The notes: generated by a model from the letters alone, not told the origin. A stretch of DNA of 64,000 nt from an uncultured Rikenella sp. (GCA_947627885.1 CANQXP010000008.1:1-64000), one strand, 5' to 3'. Counted from the stretch's first letter, positions 16,814 to 26,178 are shown. Program-made: numbers and translations.

Positions 16814-18880
16814 TTATTCCAGCGACGCGTAGTAGTCGTAGAGCGCCACCTGCGAGCGAATCCGTTCCCCCACCGCCGCATTCTCCTCGTCGCCCCGGTA
16901 GAGGTTCAGCAACGGGTCTTTCAGGTCCCGCGCCTTCACATTGTCGTGCCATTGGATCGAGAACACCTTCCGCAGCACCGCCAGTATCTTCTTGTCCAGT
17001 ATCGGAATAACGACCTCCACCCGCCGGTTGAGGTTCCGAGTCATCCAGTCCGCGCTGCCGATGAACGCCCGCTCCTTGCCCCCGTTGCAGAAGATGAACA
17101 GCCGCGCATGCTCCAGATACTTGTCCACGATGCTGATCCCCTTGATATTCTCGCTGATCTCGTCCTGCTCCGGCATCAGGCAGCACGCCCCCCGGATAAT
17201 GAGCCGCACCTTGACCCCCGCCGCGCTCGCCTTGTAGAGCCGCTGGATGATCTTCTCGTCCGTCAGGCTGTTGCACTTGGCATAGATATACGCCTTCTTT
17301 TTCTTCTTCGCGTTCTCGATCTCCGCGTCGATCAGGTCGTCGAACGACTTGCGCATGTTGAACGGCGACACCAGCAGCTGCCGCGTCTCCATGTGCTTGT
17401 AGCTCGTCTGGAGGAACTCGAACACCTGCCGCGCGTCCTCCGCCACCTCCTGGTTGGCCGTGAAGAGCGAAAAATCGCTGTAGACCCCCGCCGTGTCCTC
17501 GTTGAAATTGCCCGTCCCCACATGCACATAGCCCTTGATCTTCGAGCCCTCGCGCCGCTCCACCAGCACCAGTTTGCTGTGCACCTTCAGCCCCTCGATC
17601 CCGTAGATCACCTTGATCCCCGCCTGCCGCAGCGTCTCCGCGTTCTCGATGTTCCGCTCCTCGTCGAAACGCGCCAGCAGCTCCATGAACACCACGACCT
17701 TCTTGCCGTTCTTGGCCGCGTTTATCAAGGCCCGGATGATCTTCGACCGCTCCGCCGTGCGGTAGAGCGTCATGCTGATGCTCACCGTCTTGGGATCCAT
17801 CGCCGCTTCGCGCAGGAAGTCGATGAAATGGTTAAAGGTGTAGTACGGGTAGTTCAGCAGGATGTCCTGCCTGCGGATCACGTCGATGATGCTCGAAAAC
17901 GGCTTTATCGCCGGGTGCCGCAGCGGAGCGGGGTTGTGGTATTCCAGTTCCGGATCGACCTTCGGGAACTTCATCAGGTCGCGCATCAGGTGGTAGCGTC
18001 CCCCCAGGCTGACATTCTCGCCCGGTCTGAGGCCCAGTTTACCCGTGATGGTCGCCAGCAGGTCCGCCGGCATCTCCTTGTCGTACACCAGCCGCACCGG
18101 CCGACCGTGCCGGCGCTTGTTGATCCCCTGCTCCATCTTCTCGATGATGCTCTTGTTCACATCGTCGTCGAGCGACATCTCCGCGTCGCGCATGAACTTG
18201 AACGCATAGGCCTCTATTTTGTCGTAGTCGAACATGAAGAAAACCTCGTCCAGGCACAGCCGGATAATGTCGTCCACGAAGATAATATCCGTCTTGCCCT
18301 TCGCCGAGGGCGGCAGCACGATAAAACGGGGCAGGGTCGCCGTACCCGGAATCTCGATCACCGCATAGCGCACGACGCTCCCTTTGCCGCTCCCGCATCC
18401 CGTCATCTTCACCGCGTGGTAAATGCGTCCGTCCCGCAGGAACGGCAGTTTGGTGCTCTTGCGCACCACCAGCGGCACCAGCAGCGGGCTGATCTTGTCC
18501 GCAAAATAGTCCCGGCAGAAAAGCATCTGCTCTTCCGTCAAAAGCGTTTCGTCGACTATGAAAATTCCGTAGCCCTCCATCTCCGTGAGAATCTCCCGGT
18601 AGGTCTGCTCGAAAGCCTGCTGCAAGCCGTTGAGGCGGTCGTATATTTTGCCCAGCAGCGTCTCCAGCGTGTCGCCTCCCTGCATCTCTTTGGTGCGCGC
18701 CCCGCGCAGGAGCATCATCCGCTCCAGATTGGCCACCCGGACTTTGAAAAACTCGTCCTGGTTATTGGAGTAGATACCCAGGAAGCGCAGCCGTTGCAGC
18801 AGCGGCACACTGCGGTCCTGCGCCTCCTGCATGACGCGCTCGTTGAAGGAAATCCAGCTTAATTCTCTGTTGTACAGCAT
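16814..18880 (-). CDS. ppk1: polyphosphate kinase 1
   Basis: 688 aa. I choose the ATG at 18880 (MLYNRELSWISFNERV), because a GTG 27 nt upstream overlaps the -7 box. The four PPK1 domains are present. The N domain carries ELSWISFN and FLGIYSNNQDEFF. The phosphorylated His is H434 in KVHSKLVLVER, matching E. coli H435, followed by VHVGTGNFNE. The second phospholipase-D-like half has IGSADWMTRNLNRRVEV near the end. It makes polyphosphate reversibly from ATP at the inner membrane face. The downstream ppx-like gene is its natural antagonist. Confidence 0.96.
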   Translation of the reverse strand: MLYNRELSWISFNERVMQEAQDRSVPLLQRLRFLGIYSNNQDEFFKVRVANLERMMLLRGARTKEMQGGDTLETLLGKIYDRLNGLQQAFEQTYREILTEMEGYGIFIVDETLLTEEQMLFCRDYFADKISPLLVPLVVRKSTKLPFLRDGRIYHAVKMTGCGSGKGSVVRYAVIEIPGTATLPRFIVLPPSAKGKTDIIFVDDIIRLCLDEVFFMFDYDKIEAYAFKFMRDAEMSLDDDVNKSIIEKMEQGINKRRHGRPVRLVYDKEMPADLLATITGKLGLRPGENVSLGGRYHLMRDLMKFPKVDPELEYHNPAPLRHPAIKPFSSIIDVIRRQDILLNYPYYTFNHFIDFLREAAMDPKTVSISMTLYRTAERSKIIRALINAAKNGKKVVVFMELLARFDEERNIENAETLRQAGIKVIYGIEGLKVHSKLVLVERREGSKIKGYVHVGTGNFNEDTAGVYSDFSLFTANQEVAEDARQVFEFLQTSYKHMETRQLLVSPFNMRKSFDDLIDAEIENAKKKKKAYIYAKCNSLTDEKIIQRLYKASAAGVKVRLIIRGACCLMPEQDEISENIKGISIVDKYLEHARLFIFCNGGKERAFIGSADWMTRNLNRRVEVVIPILDKKILAVLRKVFSIQWHDNVKARDLKDPLLNLYRGDEENAAVGERIRSQVALYDYYASLE

Positions 18881-18906
18881 GATGGGTTTTGTTTTGTTTC
18901 TTCCCA

Positions 18907-18914
18907 CAAAGGTA
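18907..18914 (-). promoter_or_regulatory. ppk1 promoter, -7 box
   Basis: The minus strand reads TACCTTTG, 26 nt upstream of the ATG at 18880. This rules out translation from the GTG at 18907. Confidence 0.65.
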
Positions 18915-19008
18915 AGTTACAAAAAAGCCGCCAAATATCGTACCGCGTTAAGGAATCGTTAACTTTCGGCCCCGGTGCGGCACGACCCGCGGCGGCGAGG
19001 AGGGAGGC

Positions 19009-19058
19009 TCCCCATAAACAGGGATGCCGCGGCTCGCTTATCCCCATAAACGGGGATG
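19009..19058. repeat. two 18-bp direct repeats 32 bp apart
   Basis: TCCCCATAAACAGGGATG (19009-19026) and TCCCCATAAACGGGGATG (19041-19058) differ at one base. Each is a short palindrome (ATCCCC/GGGGAT in the second). They lie between the divergent ppk1 and feoB promoters, three helical turns apart, and could bind a dimeric regulator. Confidence 0.5.
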
Positions 19059-19117
19059 GTTCCGCGTGCCTGAATGCGCTAATTTTGCAGCCTGAGGGTG
19101 AGAAATCGTTATCTTTA

Positions 19118-19192
19118 ACGTCCCGTTTAAGATAAGATACGCCTCCGCAATTTCAAACGAGCTTGATTGCGCCCGGCTTTCATTATCTTTGC
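19118..19192 (+). promoter_or_regulatory. feoB promoter within a duplicated 75-bp block
   Basis: TTG (19163-19165), 18 nt, then TATCTTTG (19184-19191), 18 nt before the feoB ATG. The whole 75 bp matches the reverse complement of 24138-24212 at about four in five positions, including an ACGTnCCGTTTAA box at the far end and the TCATTATCTTTGC promoter end. Confidence 0.75.
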
Positions 19193-19209
19193 CCCGCTTC
19201 AGAAAAACT

Positions 19210-21714
19210 ATGGAAAACGAGATAGCATGCCGTCGGCTTTCGGATCTCTCCACTTCGGAGAGCGGCGTGATCGTCAAAGTGCGCGGCCACGGGTCGTTCC
19301 GCAAGCGCATCACCGAGATGGGCTTTATCCGCGGCAAACGGGTGACGGTCATCAAGAACGCCCCGTTCATGGATCCCGTCGAGTACGAGATCATGGGCTA
19401 CCATATCGCCCTGCGGCGCAGCGAGGCCGACCTGATCGAGGTGACCGCGGTGGACAGGGCCGACGACGTGCTGGGACGGCCTTCGGCGCAGGTGATGCTG
19501 GAGGGCGCCACGGCCAACCGGTTCCTGCACGAAGCCGGGCGCACCATTAACGTCGCGCTGGTGGGGAACCCCAACTGCGGTAAAACCTCGCTTTTCAACC
19601 TCGCCAGCGGGTCGCACGAGCGGGTGGGAAATTACAGCGGCGTGACGGTCGAGGCCAAGGAGGCCACGGCGCACCACAACGGCTATACCCTGAAACTCTC
19701 CGACCTGCCGGGAACCTATTCCGTCACCGAATATACCCCGGAAGAGTTGTATGTACGGCGGCACATTTTGGAACAGATGCCCGACGTGGTGGTCAACGTG
19801 GTGGACGCCTCCAACCTGGAGCGGAACCTCTTCCTGACCACCCAGCTGATCGACATGAACCTCAAGGTGGTGATCGCCCTGAACATGTACGACGAGCTGA
19901 CGGCCAGCGGCGCGAAGTTCGATTACGAGGCGCTGGGGCGGATGATCGGGATCCCGATCGTGCCGACCGTGGCCTCCAAAGGGGAGGGGATCGCGCAGCT
20001 GTTCGACCGCGTGGTGGCCGTGTTCGAGGACAACGAGCCGGTGGTGCGGCATATCCATATCAATTACGGCGAGGACATCGAGCGGAGTATCCTTTCGCTC
20101 CAGAACCTCATCTGGCAGAACTGCGACATCGTGGCGCACTACTCGTCGCGCTACCTGGCCATCAAGCTGCTGGAAGGGGACAGGCATACGCTCGGCCTGC
20201 TGGAACAGGCGGCCAATTTCCCGGAGATCGTCTCGGCGGTGAAGCGCGAAACGGCCCGGTTGGAGAAATTCTACCACGACAAGGCCGAAACGGTCATCGC
20301 CAACGCCCGCTACGGCTTTATCGCCGGGGCGCTGGGCGAGACCTTTACGCCCGGCACGACCGACAAGAACCGCAAAGCGACCCGGATCGACCGCATCATG
20401 ACCCACAAGGTATGGGGGTTCCCGATCTTCCTGCTGCTCATGTGGGCCATGTTCCAGGCCACCTTTTCGCTGGGAGGCATTCCGGCGGGGTGGATGGAGA
20501 GCGGCGTGGAGTGGCTCGGCGCGTGGGTGTCGGGCGCGATGCCGGAGGGTTCGCTGCGCGACCTGCTGGTGGACGGCATAATCGGCGGGGTGGGGGGCGT
20601 GATCGTCTTCCTGCCCAACATCCTGATACTCTTCTTTTTCATCTCCCTGATGGAGGATACGGGCTACATGGCCCGCACGGCCTTCCTGATGGATCGCTTC
20701 ATGCACCGCATCGGGCTGCACGGCAAGTCGTTCATCCCGCTCTTGATGGGCTTCGGCTGCAACGTGCCGGCGATCATGGCCACGCGGACGCTCGAAAGCC
20801 GAAAAGACCGGGTGCTGACCATGCTGATTATGCCTTTCATGTCCTGCTCGGCGCGGCTGCCGGTCTACGTGCTGCTTATCTCCGCCTTTTTTCCGACGGG
20901 GCAGGGGCTGGTGCTGATGTCCATTTATCTGGCTGGGATCCTGGTCGCCATACTGTCGTCGCTGATGCTCAAGCGCATCCTGTTCCACAAGGAGGAGGCG
21001 CCGTTCGTGATGGAGCTTCCGCCCTACCGCATACCCACGGGACGCAGCGTGGTGCGGCACATGTGGAGCAAAGGATCGCAGTATCTGCGTAAGATGGGTA
21101 CCGTTATTTTGGTGGCGTCGGTGCTGATCTGGGCGTTGGGGCACTACCCGCGTCCCACGGAGGCGCAACAGTCGCCTGCTGCGGCGGCAGAGTGGCAGGC
21201 CGAAAACTCCTATATCGGCCGCCTGGGCCATGCTGTCGAGCCGGTGATCCGGCCGCTGGGCTTCGACTGGAAGATTGGGGTGAGCCTGCTGAGCGGCTTG
21301 GCGGCCAAAGAGATCGTGGTGAGCACCATGGCGGTGCTGAACAATCCGGTGGCTGAGGTGTCGGACTCCACGTCGTTGGCGTTGTCGCCGCAGGATGCGG
21401 CTTTGACGGAAGAGGCGTGGGCGGCGGCAGAGGAGGCCGACGGCGGGGAGGTGGATGGGGCGCTGGTGCGCAGTTTGCAGGCCCAGCGTTATACCTCCGG
21501 CCCGAAAGCCGGAAAACCGGTCTACACGCCGCTGGTGGCCTACGGGATGATGATCTTCATCCTGCTCTATTTCCCCTGTATCGCGGCCATTGCGGCGATC
21601 CGCAAGGAGGCGGGGTGGCGGTGGGCGGTCTTCACGGTGTTCTATACTACGGGACTGGCGTGGCTCGTTTCTTTTGCTGTGTACCAGATAGGTTCGTTGG
21701 TTACCGGAGGTTAA
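19210..21714 (+). CDS. feoB: FeoA-FeoB fusion, ferrous iron transporter
   Basis: 834 aa from the ATG at 19210, only 18 nt past the promoter box. Residues ~1-80 are a FeoA SH3-like domain (RKRITEMGFIRGKRVTV). The G domain follows: G1 GNPNCGKT (119-126), a switch with GNYSGVTV, G3 DLPGTYS, and G4 NMYD. The membrane part (~10 helices) carries the gate motifs GFGCNVPAIMATR and the second Gate domain with LAAKEIVVSTMAVL. It imports Fe2+ across the inner membrane. FeoA-FeoB fusions are usual in Bacteroidetes. A Cys-rich partner starts 4 nt downstream. Confidence 0.96.
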   Translation: MENEIACRRLSDLSTSESGVIVKVRGHGSFRKRITEMGFIRGKRVTVIKNAPFMDPVEYEIMGYHIALRRSEADLIEVTAVDRADDVLGRPSAQVMLEGATANRFLHEAGRTINVALVGNPNCGKTSLFNLASGSHERVGNYSGVTVEAKEATAHHNGYTLKLSDLPGTYSVTEYTPEELYVRRHILEQMPDVVVNVVDASNLERNLFLTTQLIDMNLKVVIALNMYDELTASGAKFDYEALGRMIGIPIVPTVASKGEGIAQLFDRVVAVFEDNEPVVRHIHINYGEDIERSILSLQNLIWQNCDIVAHYSSRYLAIKLLEGDRHTLGLLEQAANFPEIVSAVKRETARLEKFYHDKAETVIANARYGFIAGALGETFTPGTTDKNRKATRIDRIMTHKVWGFPIFLLLMWAMFQATFSLGGIPAGWMESGVEWLGAWVSGAMPEGSLRDLLVDGIIGGVGGVIVFLPNILILFFFISLMEDTGYMARTAFLMDRFMHRIGLHGKSFIPLLMGFGCNVPAIMATRTLESRKDRVLTMLIMPFMSCSARLPVYVLLISAFFPTGQGLVLMSIYLAGILVAILSSLMLKRILFHKEEAPFVMELPPYRIPTGRSVVRHMWSKGSQYLRKMGTVILVASVLIWALGHYPRPTEAQQSPAAAAEWQAENSYIGRLGHAVEPVIRPLGFDWKIGVSLLSGLAAKEIVVSTMAVLNNPVAEVSDSTSLALSPQDAALTEEAWAAAEEADGGEVDGALVRSLQAQRYTSGPKAGKPVYTPLVAYGMMIFILLYFPCIAAIAAIRKEAGWRWAVFTVFYTTGLAWLVSFAVYQIGSLVTGG

Positions 21715-21718
21715 GGTG

Positions 21719-21898
21719 ATGGATCAGGATACGATCGTATTGATTATCGTTGCGCTGTGCGTCGTTCTTGTGGCGTGGGGCGTTGTGCGCCGCGTGTGTG
21801 GCAAAAAGGGCGGCTGCGGTTGCAGCGACGGTTCGGGTTGCCCGTCCGGCGGTTGCGGAGGGTGCCCTGTTTCTGCAAAATGCAAGGACAGAGAGTAA
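21719..21898 (+). CDS. FeoB-associated Cys-rich membrane protein
   Basis: 59 aa: one transmembrane helix (residues ~4-21, IVLIIVALCVVLVAWGVV) followed by a basic stop and a cysteine-rich tail (GKKGGCGCSDGSGCPSGGCG, then CPVSAKC). This is the small FeoB-associated protein found behind feoB in many anaerobes; its role (iron delivery, sensing or stabilising FeoB) is unsettled. The ATG at 21719 is 4 nt past the feoB stop; a GTG one codon earlier is possible. It is translated from the same message as feoB. Confidence 0.88.
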   Translation: MDQDTIVLIIVALCVVLVAWGVVRRVCGKKGGCGCSDGSGCPSGGCGGCPVSAKCKDRE

Positions 21899-22056
21899 CA
21901 CCGGCTTCTATTTCGGGGCCGGGTCGAATAGCCGGGACTGGGCCGTTTCGGGCTTGAAACATTTACGCCCCCGTAAAATTAGGGTAGTTACAGCCCGGAT
22001 CGGGTGCCGAGCGGCACCGCCGAAGCAACTTCGACCCCTGCCCGGCGGGTTGGCGG

Positions 22057-22392
22057 GTGCCGCGAAGCGGGACGGGAAGCCTCAGTCCGTGGGCCGCATT
22101 TACGACCGTCAACGGGCCATACAGCGGATATGGCCCCACGACCGGGCGTAGTTTCGGACTTTCCGTTTCACACAACCGGGCCGCCTGGTACCCTGCAGCC
22201 GGATACCGCGAAGCCAGTCGCCACTATTATCCCGACGGAAGGTTATACGGCGTAACGATGTATTGCCATAGCCGCACCTCGACCGTGAAGGACGCGGATG
22301 TTTATATTTTCCATTACAATACCAGTTCTGCTTTTCCGTTCCACACCTATAGCCGCCCCTCCGGTATTCCTGTCCGCTGCATACGGGAGTGA
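22057..22392 (+). pseudogene. C-terminal remnant of a FISUMP-domain surface protein
   Basis: The frame gives SFGLSVSHNRAAWYPAAGYR, then YYPDGRLYGVTMYCHSRTST, then YIFHYNTSSAFPFHTYSRPS and ends GIPVRCIRE. This is the pattern of the Fibrobacter succinogenes major paralogous (FISUMP) domain, whose usual C-terminus is a G-(F/I)-x-VRCV/I-x(1-2) tail. There is no signal peptide or start that would make a whole secreted protein; the sequence upstream breaks into other frames. I read it as a 5'-deleted gene. The rest of 21899-22463 shows no gene. Confidence 0.5.
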
Positions 22393-22406
22393 CGGGGATA
22401 CGGAAA

Positions 22407-22436
22407 GGGGAGCGAACGCGCACGGCATCGCTCCCC
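22407..22436. terminator. hairpin between the FISUMP remnant and the M23 gene
   Basis: GGGGAGCG pairs with CGCTCCCC around 14 nt, 27 bp past the stop codon of the minus-strand lipoprotein. There is no T-run. Confidence 0.4.
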
Positions 22437-22463
22437 ATGGGTCGTGTAAAATCGGCGGAAAAA

Positions 22464-24116
22464 CTACTTCAGTTTCAATTTTTTCCCCAGCGGCAGCGTC
22501 GCCTCGCGGTCAAGGTTGTTCAGCGAGCAGATCTTCGCCACCGTCGTACCGTAGCGCCGCGCGATTCCCCAAAGCGTATCCCCCGATTTGACCGTATAGG
22601 TCGAAACGGAAGTGCCGGACGAAGCCGGTGAACTCTTACTCCCCGACGAGCCTCCCGACGAAGCCAGCCGGGTCTGGCCGCCTCCCGCCGCGATGGCCGA
22701 TTGGGAGTCGGCGTCCTCCGTGTCCGCGGCCTCCGACGGCGCCAGCCCGCTGGCCCGGTTCGCCGCCAGGATGCGCCCGTTCGACTGTTTGGTGACCGAG
22801 AGCACCCCCGTGCGCAGTTTATGGTTCTGGTAATCCAGAATTAGGGCCGGATTGATATGCTGCCCCTGCACCCGCACCTCGAAATGGCAATGCTCGGTGG
22901 TCGCCCGTCCCGTCCGGCCGATCAGTGCGATCGGGTCGCCCGCCTGCACTACGTCGCCCACCCGCACCAGGTTGCGGCTGTTATGCCCGTAGAGCGTCTC
23001 CAGCCCGTTCTTGTGCCGGATCACCACGCAGTTGCCGTAGCCGCTGTACGGCTTCGACATGCGCACCGTACCCGCGAATGCCGCCCGCACCGTGTCGTTC
23101 TTGACCCCTTTGATATCCACGCCCGTGTGCATGCTGCGCCCCCTCGCGCCGTATCCCGAAAGGAACTTGCCCGGATAAGGATAGCAGAAACGCTGTTCGT
23201 TCAGCACCACCACGAAACGGTTGTTGCCCGTCCCGAACGGATCGTAATACGAGAACTTGACATGCTCGGTCTCGTTCGGTTTGAAATTATGGGTCGGCGG
23301 CGCTATCGCCCCCGGTCCCTCACCATCGTCGATAACCGTTTTTTCATCCGCCGGTGTTCGGATAAATTCAGGTGTCGGTTTGTCCGTCACCCCCCGGTTC
23401 GGCATGGCCACCGCTTGCGCCATCGCGGACGAACTCCCCGGCAGAAAATCTTCGACCGAAGGCCCGTTGTCCTTATCATTCGCCTTTACCGGCGCAGTAG
23501 TAGGCCGTGCAGCAGGCGCCCCCTTCCGGGAGGCCGCTTCGCGTTCCGCCAGCAACCTTTTTGCTTCCGCCTTGCGCTTTTTCTCGATTGCCCGCCGCTC
23601 CTTGGCCGTCATCGGGGGCTTCACTTCCGAAACCCGTGTCGTCGCGGCCGGGCTTTCGGCAGTGCGGACGGTCGGGGTCTCCACCGCTTGCGGGGTGACG
23701 AAAGTCACGTTCCGCAAGCCCGAAACCGACTCTTCCGTCACTTTCGGGATGCCCGCCGAGCGTCCGGGCGTCGTCGTACGGGTCTGCTCCCGTGCAGGCA
23801 CAGCGTCCGGGGAAGCCGCAACGGAATATCCCGCAGGTGCGATCACCTGCGATTTACTCCGCACCGTCCCGCTTTCCGCATCGTTGCTTTGCCTGCGGCT
23901 GTACTCTTTTTTGGGCACCGGGGTTTTAGGTGCCTCGGCCGGCTTCTCGGCGGTCATCAGCGCCTCGCTGCGCACCACCGTGGACTGCGAGTAGTTCGCG
24001 AACGAGCGCGTCAGCAATCCTCCCGTCCCGACCGGCGCCACCCGCGGCGAGCACCCCGCCGCCAGTAAAGCTGCCGCGCCCAGCAGGAGAGCTGCCGGGC
24101 CGGGCCGATTATTCAT
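22464..24116 (-). CDS. LysM-M23 endopeptidase lipoprotein
   Basis: 550 aa from the ATG at 24116. The signal ends in a lipobox with Cys22 (AALLAAGC); no acidic residues follow the Cys, which favours retention in the periplasm. A ~250-residue low-complexity linker rich in P, A, T, K and R precedes the M23 domain. Its zinc and catalytic residues are all present: H330 and D334 in HTGVD, YGHNS, and H409/H411 in EHCHFEV. This looks active rather than an EnvC-type degenerate protein. A single LysM (506-550, [17 protein letters not shown]) closes the chain. It would cut peptidoglycan cross-bridges. Divergent from trxB, sharing a duplicated promoter block. Confidence 0.93.
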   Translation of the reverse strand: MNNRPGPAALLLGAAALLAAGCSPRVAPVGTGGLLTRSFANYSQSTVVRSEALMTAEKPAEAPKTPVPKKEYSRRQSNDAESGTVRSKSQVIAPAGYSVAASPDAVPAREQTRTTTPGRSAGIPKVTEESVSGLRNVTFVTPQAVETPTVRTAESPAATTRVSEVKPPMTAKERRAIEKKRKAEAKRLLAEREAASRKGAPAARPTTAPVKANDKDNGPSVEDFLPGSSSAMAQAVAMPNRGVTDKPTPEFIRTPADEKTVIDDGEGPGAIAPPTHNFKPNETEHVKFSYYDPFGTGNNRFVVVLNEQRFCYPYPGKFLSGYGARGRSMHTGVDIKGVKNDTVRAAFAGTVRMSKPYSGYGNCVVIRHKNGLETLYGHNSRNLVRVGDVVQAGDPIALIGRTGRATTEHCHFEVRVQGQHINPALILDYQNHKLRTGVLSVTKQSNGRILAANRASGLAPSEAADTEDADSQSAIAAGGGQTRLASSGGSSGSKSSPASSGTSVSTYTVKSGDTLWGIARRYGTTVAKICSLNNLDREATLPLGKKLKLK

Positions 24117-24137
24117 GGATAAAAGTCGTTTCACCCT

Positions 24138-24212
24138 GCAAAGATAATGAAAAGCCGCGCGCAATCGAACTTGTTTGCCTTGCCGAGGCGCATCTTAATT
24201 TAAACGGAACGT
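24138..24212 (-). promoter_or_regulatory. M23 lipoprotein promoter, second copy of the 75-bp block
   Basis: The minus strand reads TATCTTTG at 24146-24139, 22 nt upstream of the start. The full 75 bp is the partner of 19118-19192. Confidence 0.7.
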
Positions 24213-24221
24213 AAAAATAAT

Positions 24222-24229
24222 TAACTTTG
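24222..24229 (+). promoter_or_regulatory. trxB promoter, -7 box
   Basis: TAACTTTG, a consensus match, 49 nt before the trxB ATG and ~10 bp outside the duplicated block that drives the opposite gene. Confidence 0.7.
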
Positions 24230-24278
24230 CAACTATAAACGTCGACACAGACCAATTCTGACATAAAAAAGCGAAAAA

Positions 24279-25226
24279 ATGACCGAAAGAATCAAATGCC
24301 TCATCATCGGCAGCGGGCCGGCAGGCTATACGGCGGCTATATATGCGGCGCGGGCTAACCTGAGCCCGGTGGTGTACGAGGGGATCGAACCGGGGGGGCA
24401 GCTCACCACCACGACCGATATCGAGAACTTTCCGGGCTATCCCGAGGGGATCTCCGGGGCAGCCATGATGGAAGACCTCAAAAAGCAGGCGCAGCGGTTC
24501 GGCACCGACGTGCGGTTCGGGATCATTTCACGCCTCGACCTGAGCGTGCGGCCGTTCGTGGTGGAGATCGACGGCGCGAGCCAGACGGTCACGGCGGATT
24601 CGATCATCATCGCCACGGGGGCGACGGCGAAGTACCTGGGGCTGCCTTCGGAGCAGAAGTACCGGGGCATGGGGGTTTCGGCGTGCGCCACCTGCGACGG
24701 CTTTTTCTACCGCAAGAAAGACGTGGCGGTGGTGGGCGGCGGCGATACGGCCTGCGAGGAGGCGACCTACCTGGCTTCGATCTGCAAGCAGGTCTACCTG
24801 GTCGTGCGCAAGAACTACCTGCGGGCTTCCAAAGCGATGCAGCAGCGGGTCTTCACCACGCCGAACATTGAGGTGATCTTCGAACACAACACCAAAGAGG
24901 TGCTGGGCGACGACAACGGGGTGACGGGCATGCTGCTGGTCTCCAACGACGGCGCGGAGCGGCGGATCGACGTGGACGGGGTGTTCCTGGCCATCGGCCA
25001 CCATCCGAACACGGAGCTGGTGCGGGGGCAGATCGACCTGGACGAGCAGGGCTATATCATCACGCGCCACGGGCATACCAACGTGCCGGGGGTGTTCGCT
25101 GCGGGCGACGTGCAGGACCCGCATTTCCGGCAGGCGATCACGGCGGCCGGGTCGGGGTGTATCGCGGCGCTGGAGTGCGAGCGGTATATCGCCGAGAACG
25201 GCCTGTGCGAGGTGAACAATGCTTAA
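24279..25226 (+). CDS. trxB: thioredoxin reductase
   Basis: 315 aa, the standard low-molecular-weight TrxB. FAD-binding GSGPAG (11-16), redox pair C136-A-T-C139 in SACATCDG, NADPH-binding GGGDTA (~153-158), and the C-terminal FAD motif GVFAAGDV. It passes electrons from NADPH to thioredoxin in the cytoplasm, important for oxygen tolerance in anaerobes. ppa starts 13 bp downstream, so the two are one transcription unit. Confidence 0.97.
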   Translation: MTERIKCLIIGSGPAGYTAAIYAARANLSPVVYEGIEPGGQLTTTTDIENFPGYPEGISGAAMMEDLKKQAQRFGTDVRFGIISRLDLSVRPFVVEIDGASQTVTADSIIIATGATAKYLGLPSEQKYRGMGVSACATCDGFFYRKKDVAVVGGGDTACEEATYLASICKQVYLVVRKNYLRASKAMQQRVFTTPNIEVIFEHNTKEVLGDDNGVTGMLLVSNDGAERRIDVDGVFLAIGHHPNTELVRGQIDLDEQGYIITRHGHTNVPGVFAAGDVQDPHFRQAITAAGSGCIAALECERYIAENGLCEVNNA

Positions 25227-25239
25227 TCCGATATAGATC

Positions 25240-25908
25240 ATGTCGAAATTGATGGACCCGATCGTGGGTCAGCTGATGGGGCTGCGCTACAAGTCGCACC
25301 CGTGGCACGGGGTGAACATCGGGGACGAGGCGCCGGACAAGGTGACCTGCTTTATTGAGATCGTCTCGACCGATACGGTCAAGTACGAGGTGGATAAGGA
25401 GTCGGGCTACCTGTTCATCGACCGGCCGCAGAAGTATTCCAATACGGTGCCGGCTTTGTACGGTTTCCTGCCGCAGACCTACAGCGGCGACACGGTGGCG
25501 CAGATGAGCAACGACGCTTTGCAGCGGAACGACATTCGGGGGGACGGCGACCCGGTGGACGTGTGCGTGCTGACGGAGAAGACCATCACGCACGGGGACA
25601 TTCTGGTGCATGCCAAACCGGTAGGGGGCATCCGCATGATCGACAACAACGAGGCGGACGACAAGATCATTGCGGTGTTGAAGCATGATGCGGTGTACGG
25701 CAATATCGACGATGTGTCGGATCTGCCGCCGCTGGTGGTGGAGCGCCTGCGCCACTATTTCCTGACGTACAAGGATCTGCCGGGGGCCAAACGCAATGTG
25801 GAGATCACGCATATCTACGGGGCGGAGGAGGCCAAACAGGTGATCCGCCGCTCGATGGAGGACTACCACAATCGCTTCAATAACCTCGAAGCCCTGCTCA
25901 AACTCTGA
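25240..25908 (+). CDS. ppa: inorganic pyrophosphatase (family I)
   Basis: 222 aa, somewhat longer than the ~175-aa E. coli enzyme, as is common in this phylum. The signature GDGDPVDV places metal-binding Asp at 102, 104 and 107. YGFLPQTY and the Lys/Tyr-rich C-terminal active-site helix (HYFLTYKDLPG) are present. It hydrolyses pyrophosphate and so drives biosynthetic reactions. Second gene behind trxB. Confidence 0.96.
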   Translation: MSKLMDPIVGQLMGLRYKSHPWHGVNIGDEAPDKVTCFIEIVSTDTVKYEVDKESGYLFIDRPQKYSNTVPALYGFLPQTYSGDTVAQMSNDALQRNDIRGDGDPVDVCVLTEKTITHGDILVHAKPVGGIRMIDNNEADDKIIAVLKHDAVYGNIDDVSDLPPLVVERLRHYFLTYKDLPGAKRNVEITHIYGAEEAKQVIRRSMEDYHNRFNNLEALLKL

Positions 25909-25925
25909 TTATCCATCGCTTTTCT

Positions 25926-25954
25926 GTACCCTCATTCTTTCGGTTTGAGGGTAC
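25926..25954 (+). terminator. hairpin after ppa
   Basis: GTACCCTCA pairs with TGAGGGTAC around 11 nt. It overlaps the beginning of intergenic repeat copy 1. Confidence 0.5.
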
Positions 25955-26178
25955 TGTTCTTTCTGTGAACAGAAAGAACCAAAGAAACTTTCGAGGATGC
26001 TTGCGCATCCTAAATCTATCACAGCCTTAACTTTTGGGGTGCGGTGAACGGCGGCCATATGCTGTTACTAAATCAAGGCCGCCGCTCCCGCGCCCCAAAG
26101 AATGAGGACTTCGGCAGACTGAGGAGTAGCGTAGCTATCTCAAAAGTCTTTTGGGTACCTTTTCTTCAGAAAAGGTAC
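25947..26178 (+). repeat. intergenic repeat family, copy 1
   Basis: Left hairpin GTTCTTTCTG-TGAA-CAGAAAGAAC, a structured middle (GGCGGCC/GGCCGCC), a conserved segment (AGACTGAGGAGTAGCGTAGC then TATCTCAAAAGT), and right hairpin GTACCTTTTCT/AGAAAAGGTAC. The middle is diverged from copies 2-4, but the ends have the same architecture. Short frames through it are not genes. Confidence 0.75.

Noticed and set aside
16946..18862. A 638-codon open frame on the plus strand opposite ppk1
   Set aside because: It is a by-product of GC-rich third positions in ppk1. Its composition (His, Arg, Gln, Val rich) has no family resemblance, while the opposite frame is an intact PPK1.
19183..21231. A 682-codon open frame on the minus strand opposite feoB
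   Set aside because: Arg/His-rich antisense reading of a clear FeoA-FeoB gene.
25956..25979. An independent terminator of ppa
   Set aside because: The hairpin GTTCTTTCTG/CAGAAAGAAC belongs to the end of the repeat family, since all copies have an equivalent hairpin; the separate hairpin at 25926 fits ppa better.
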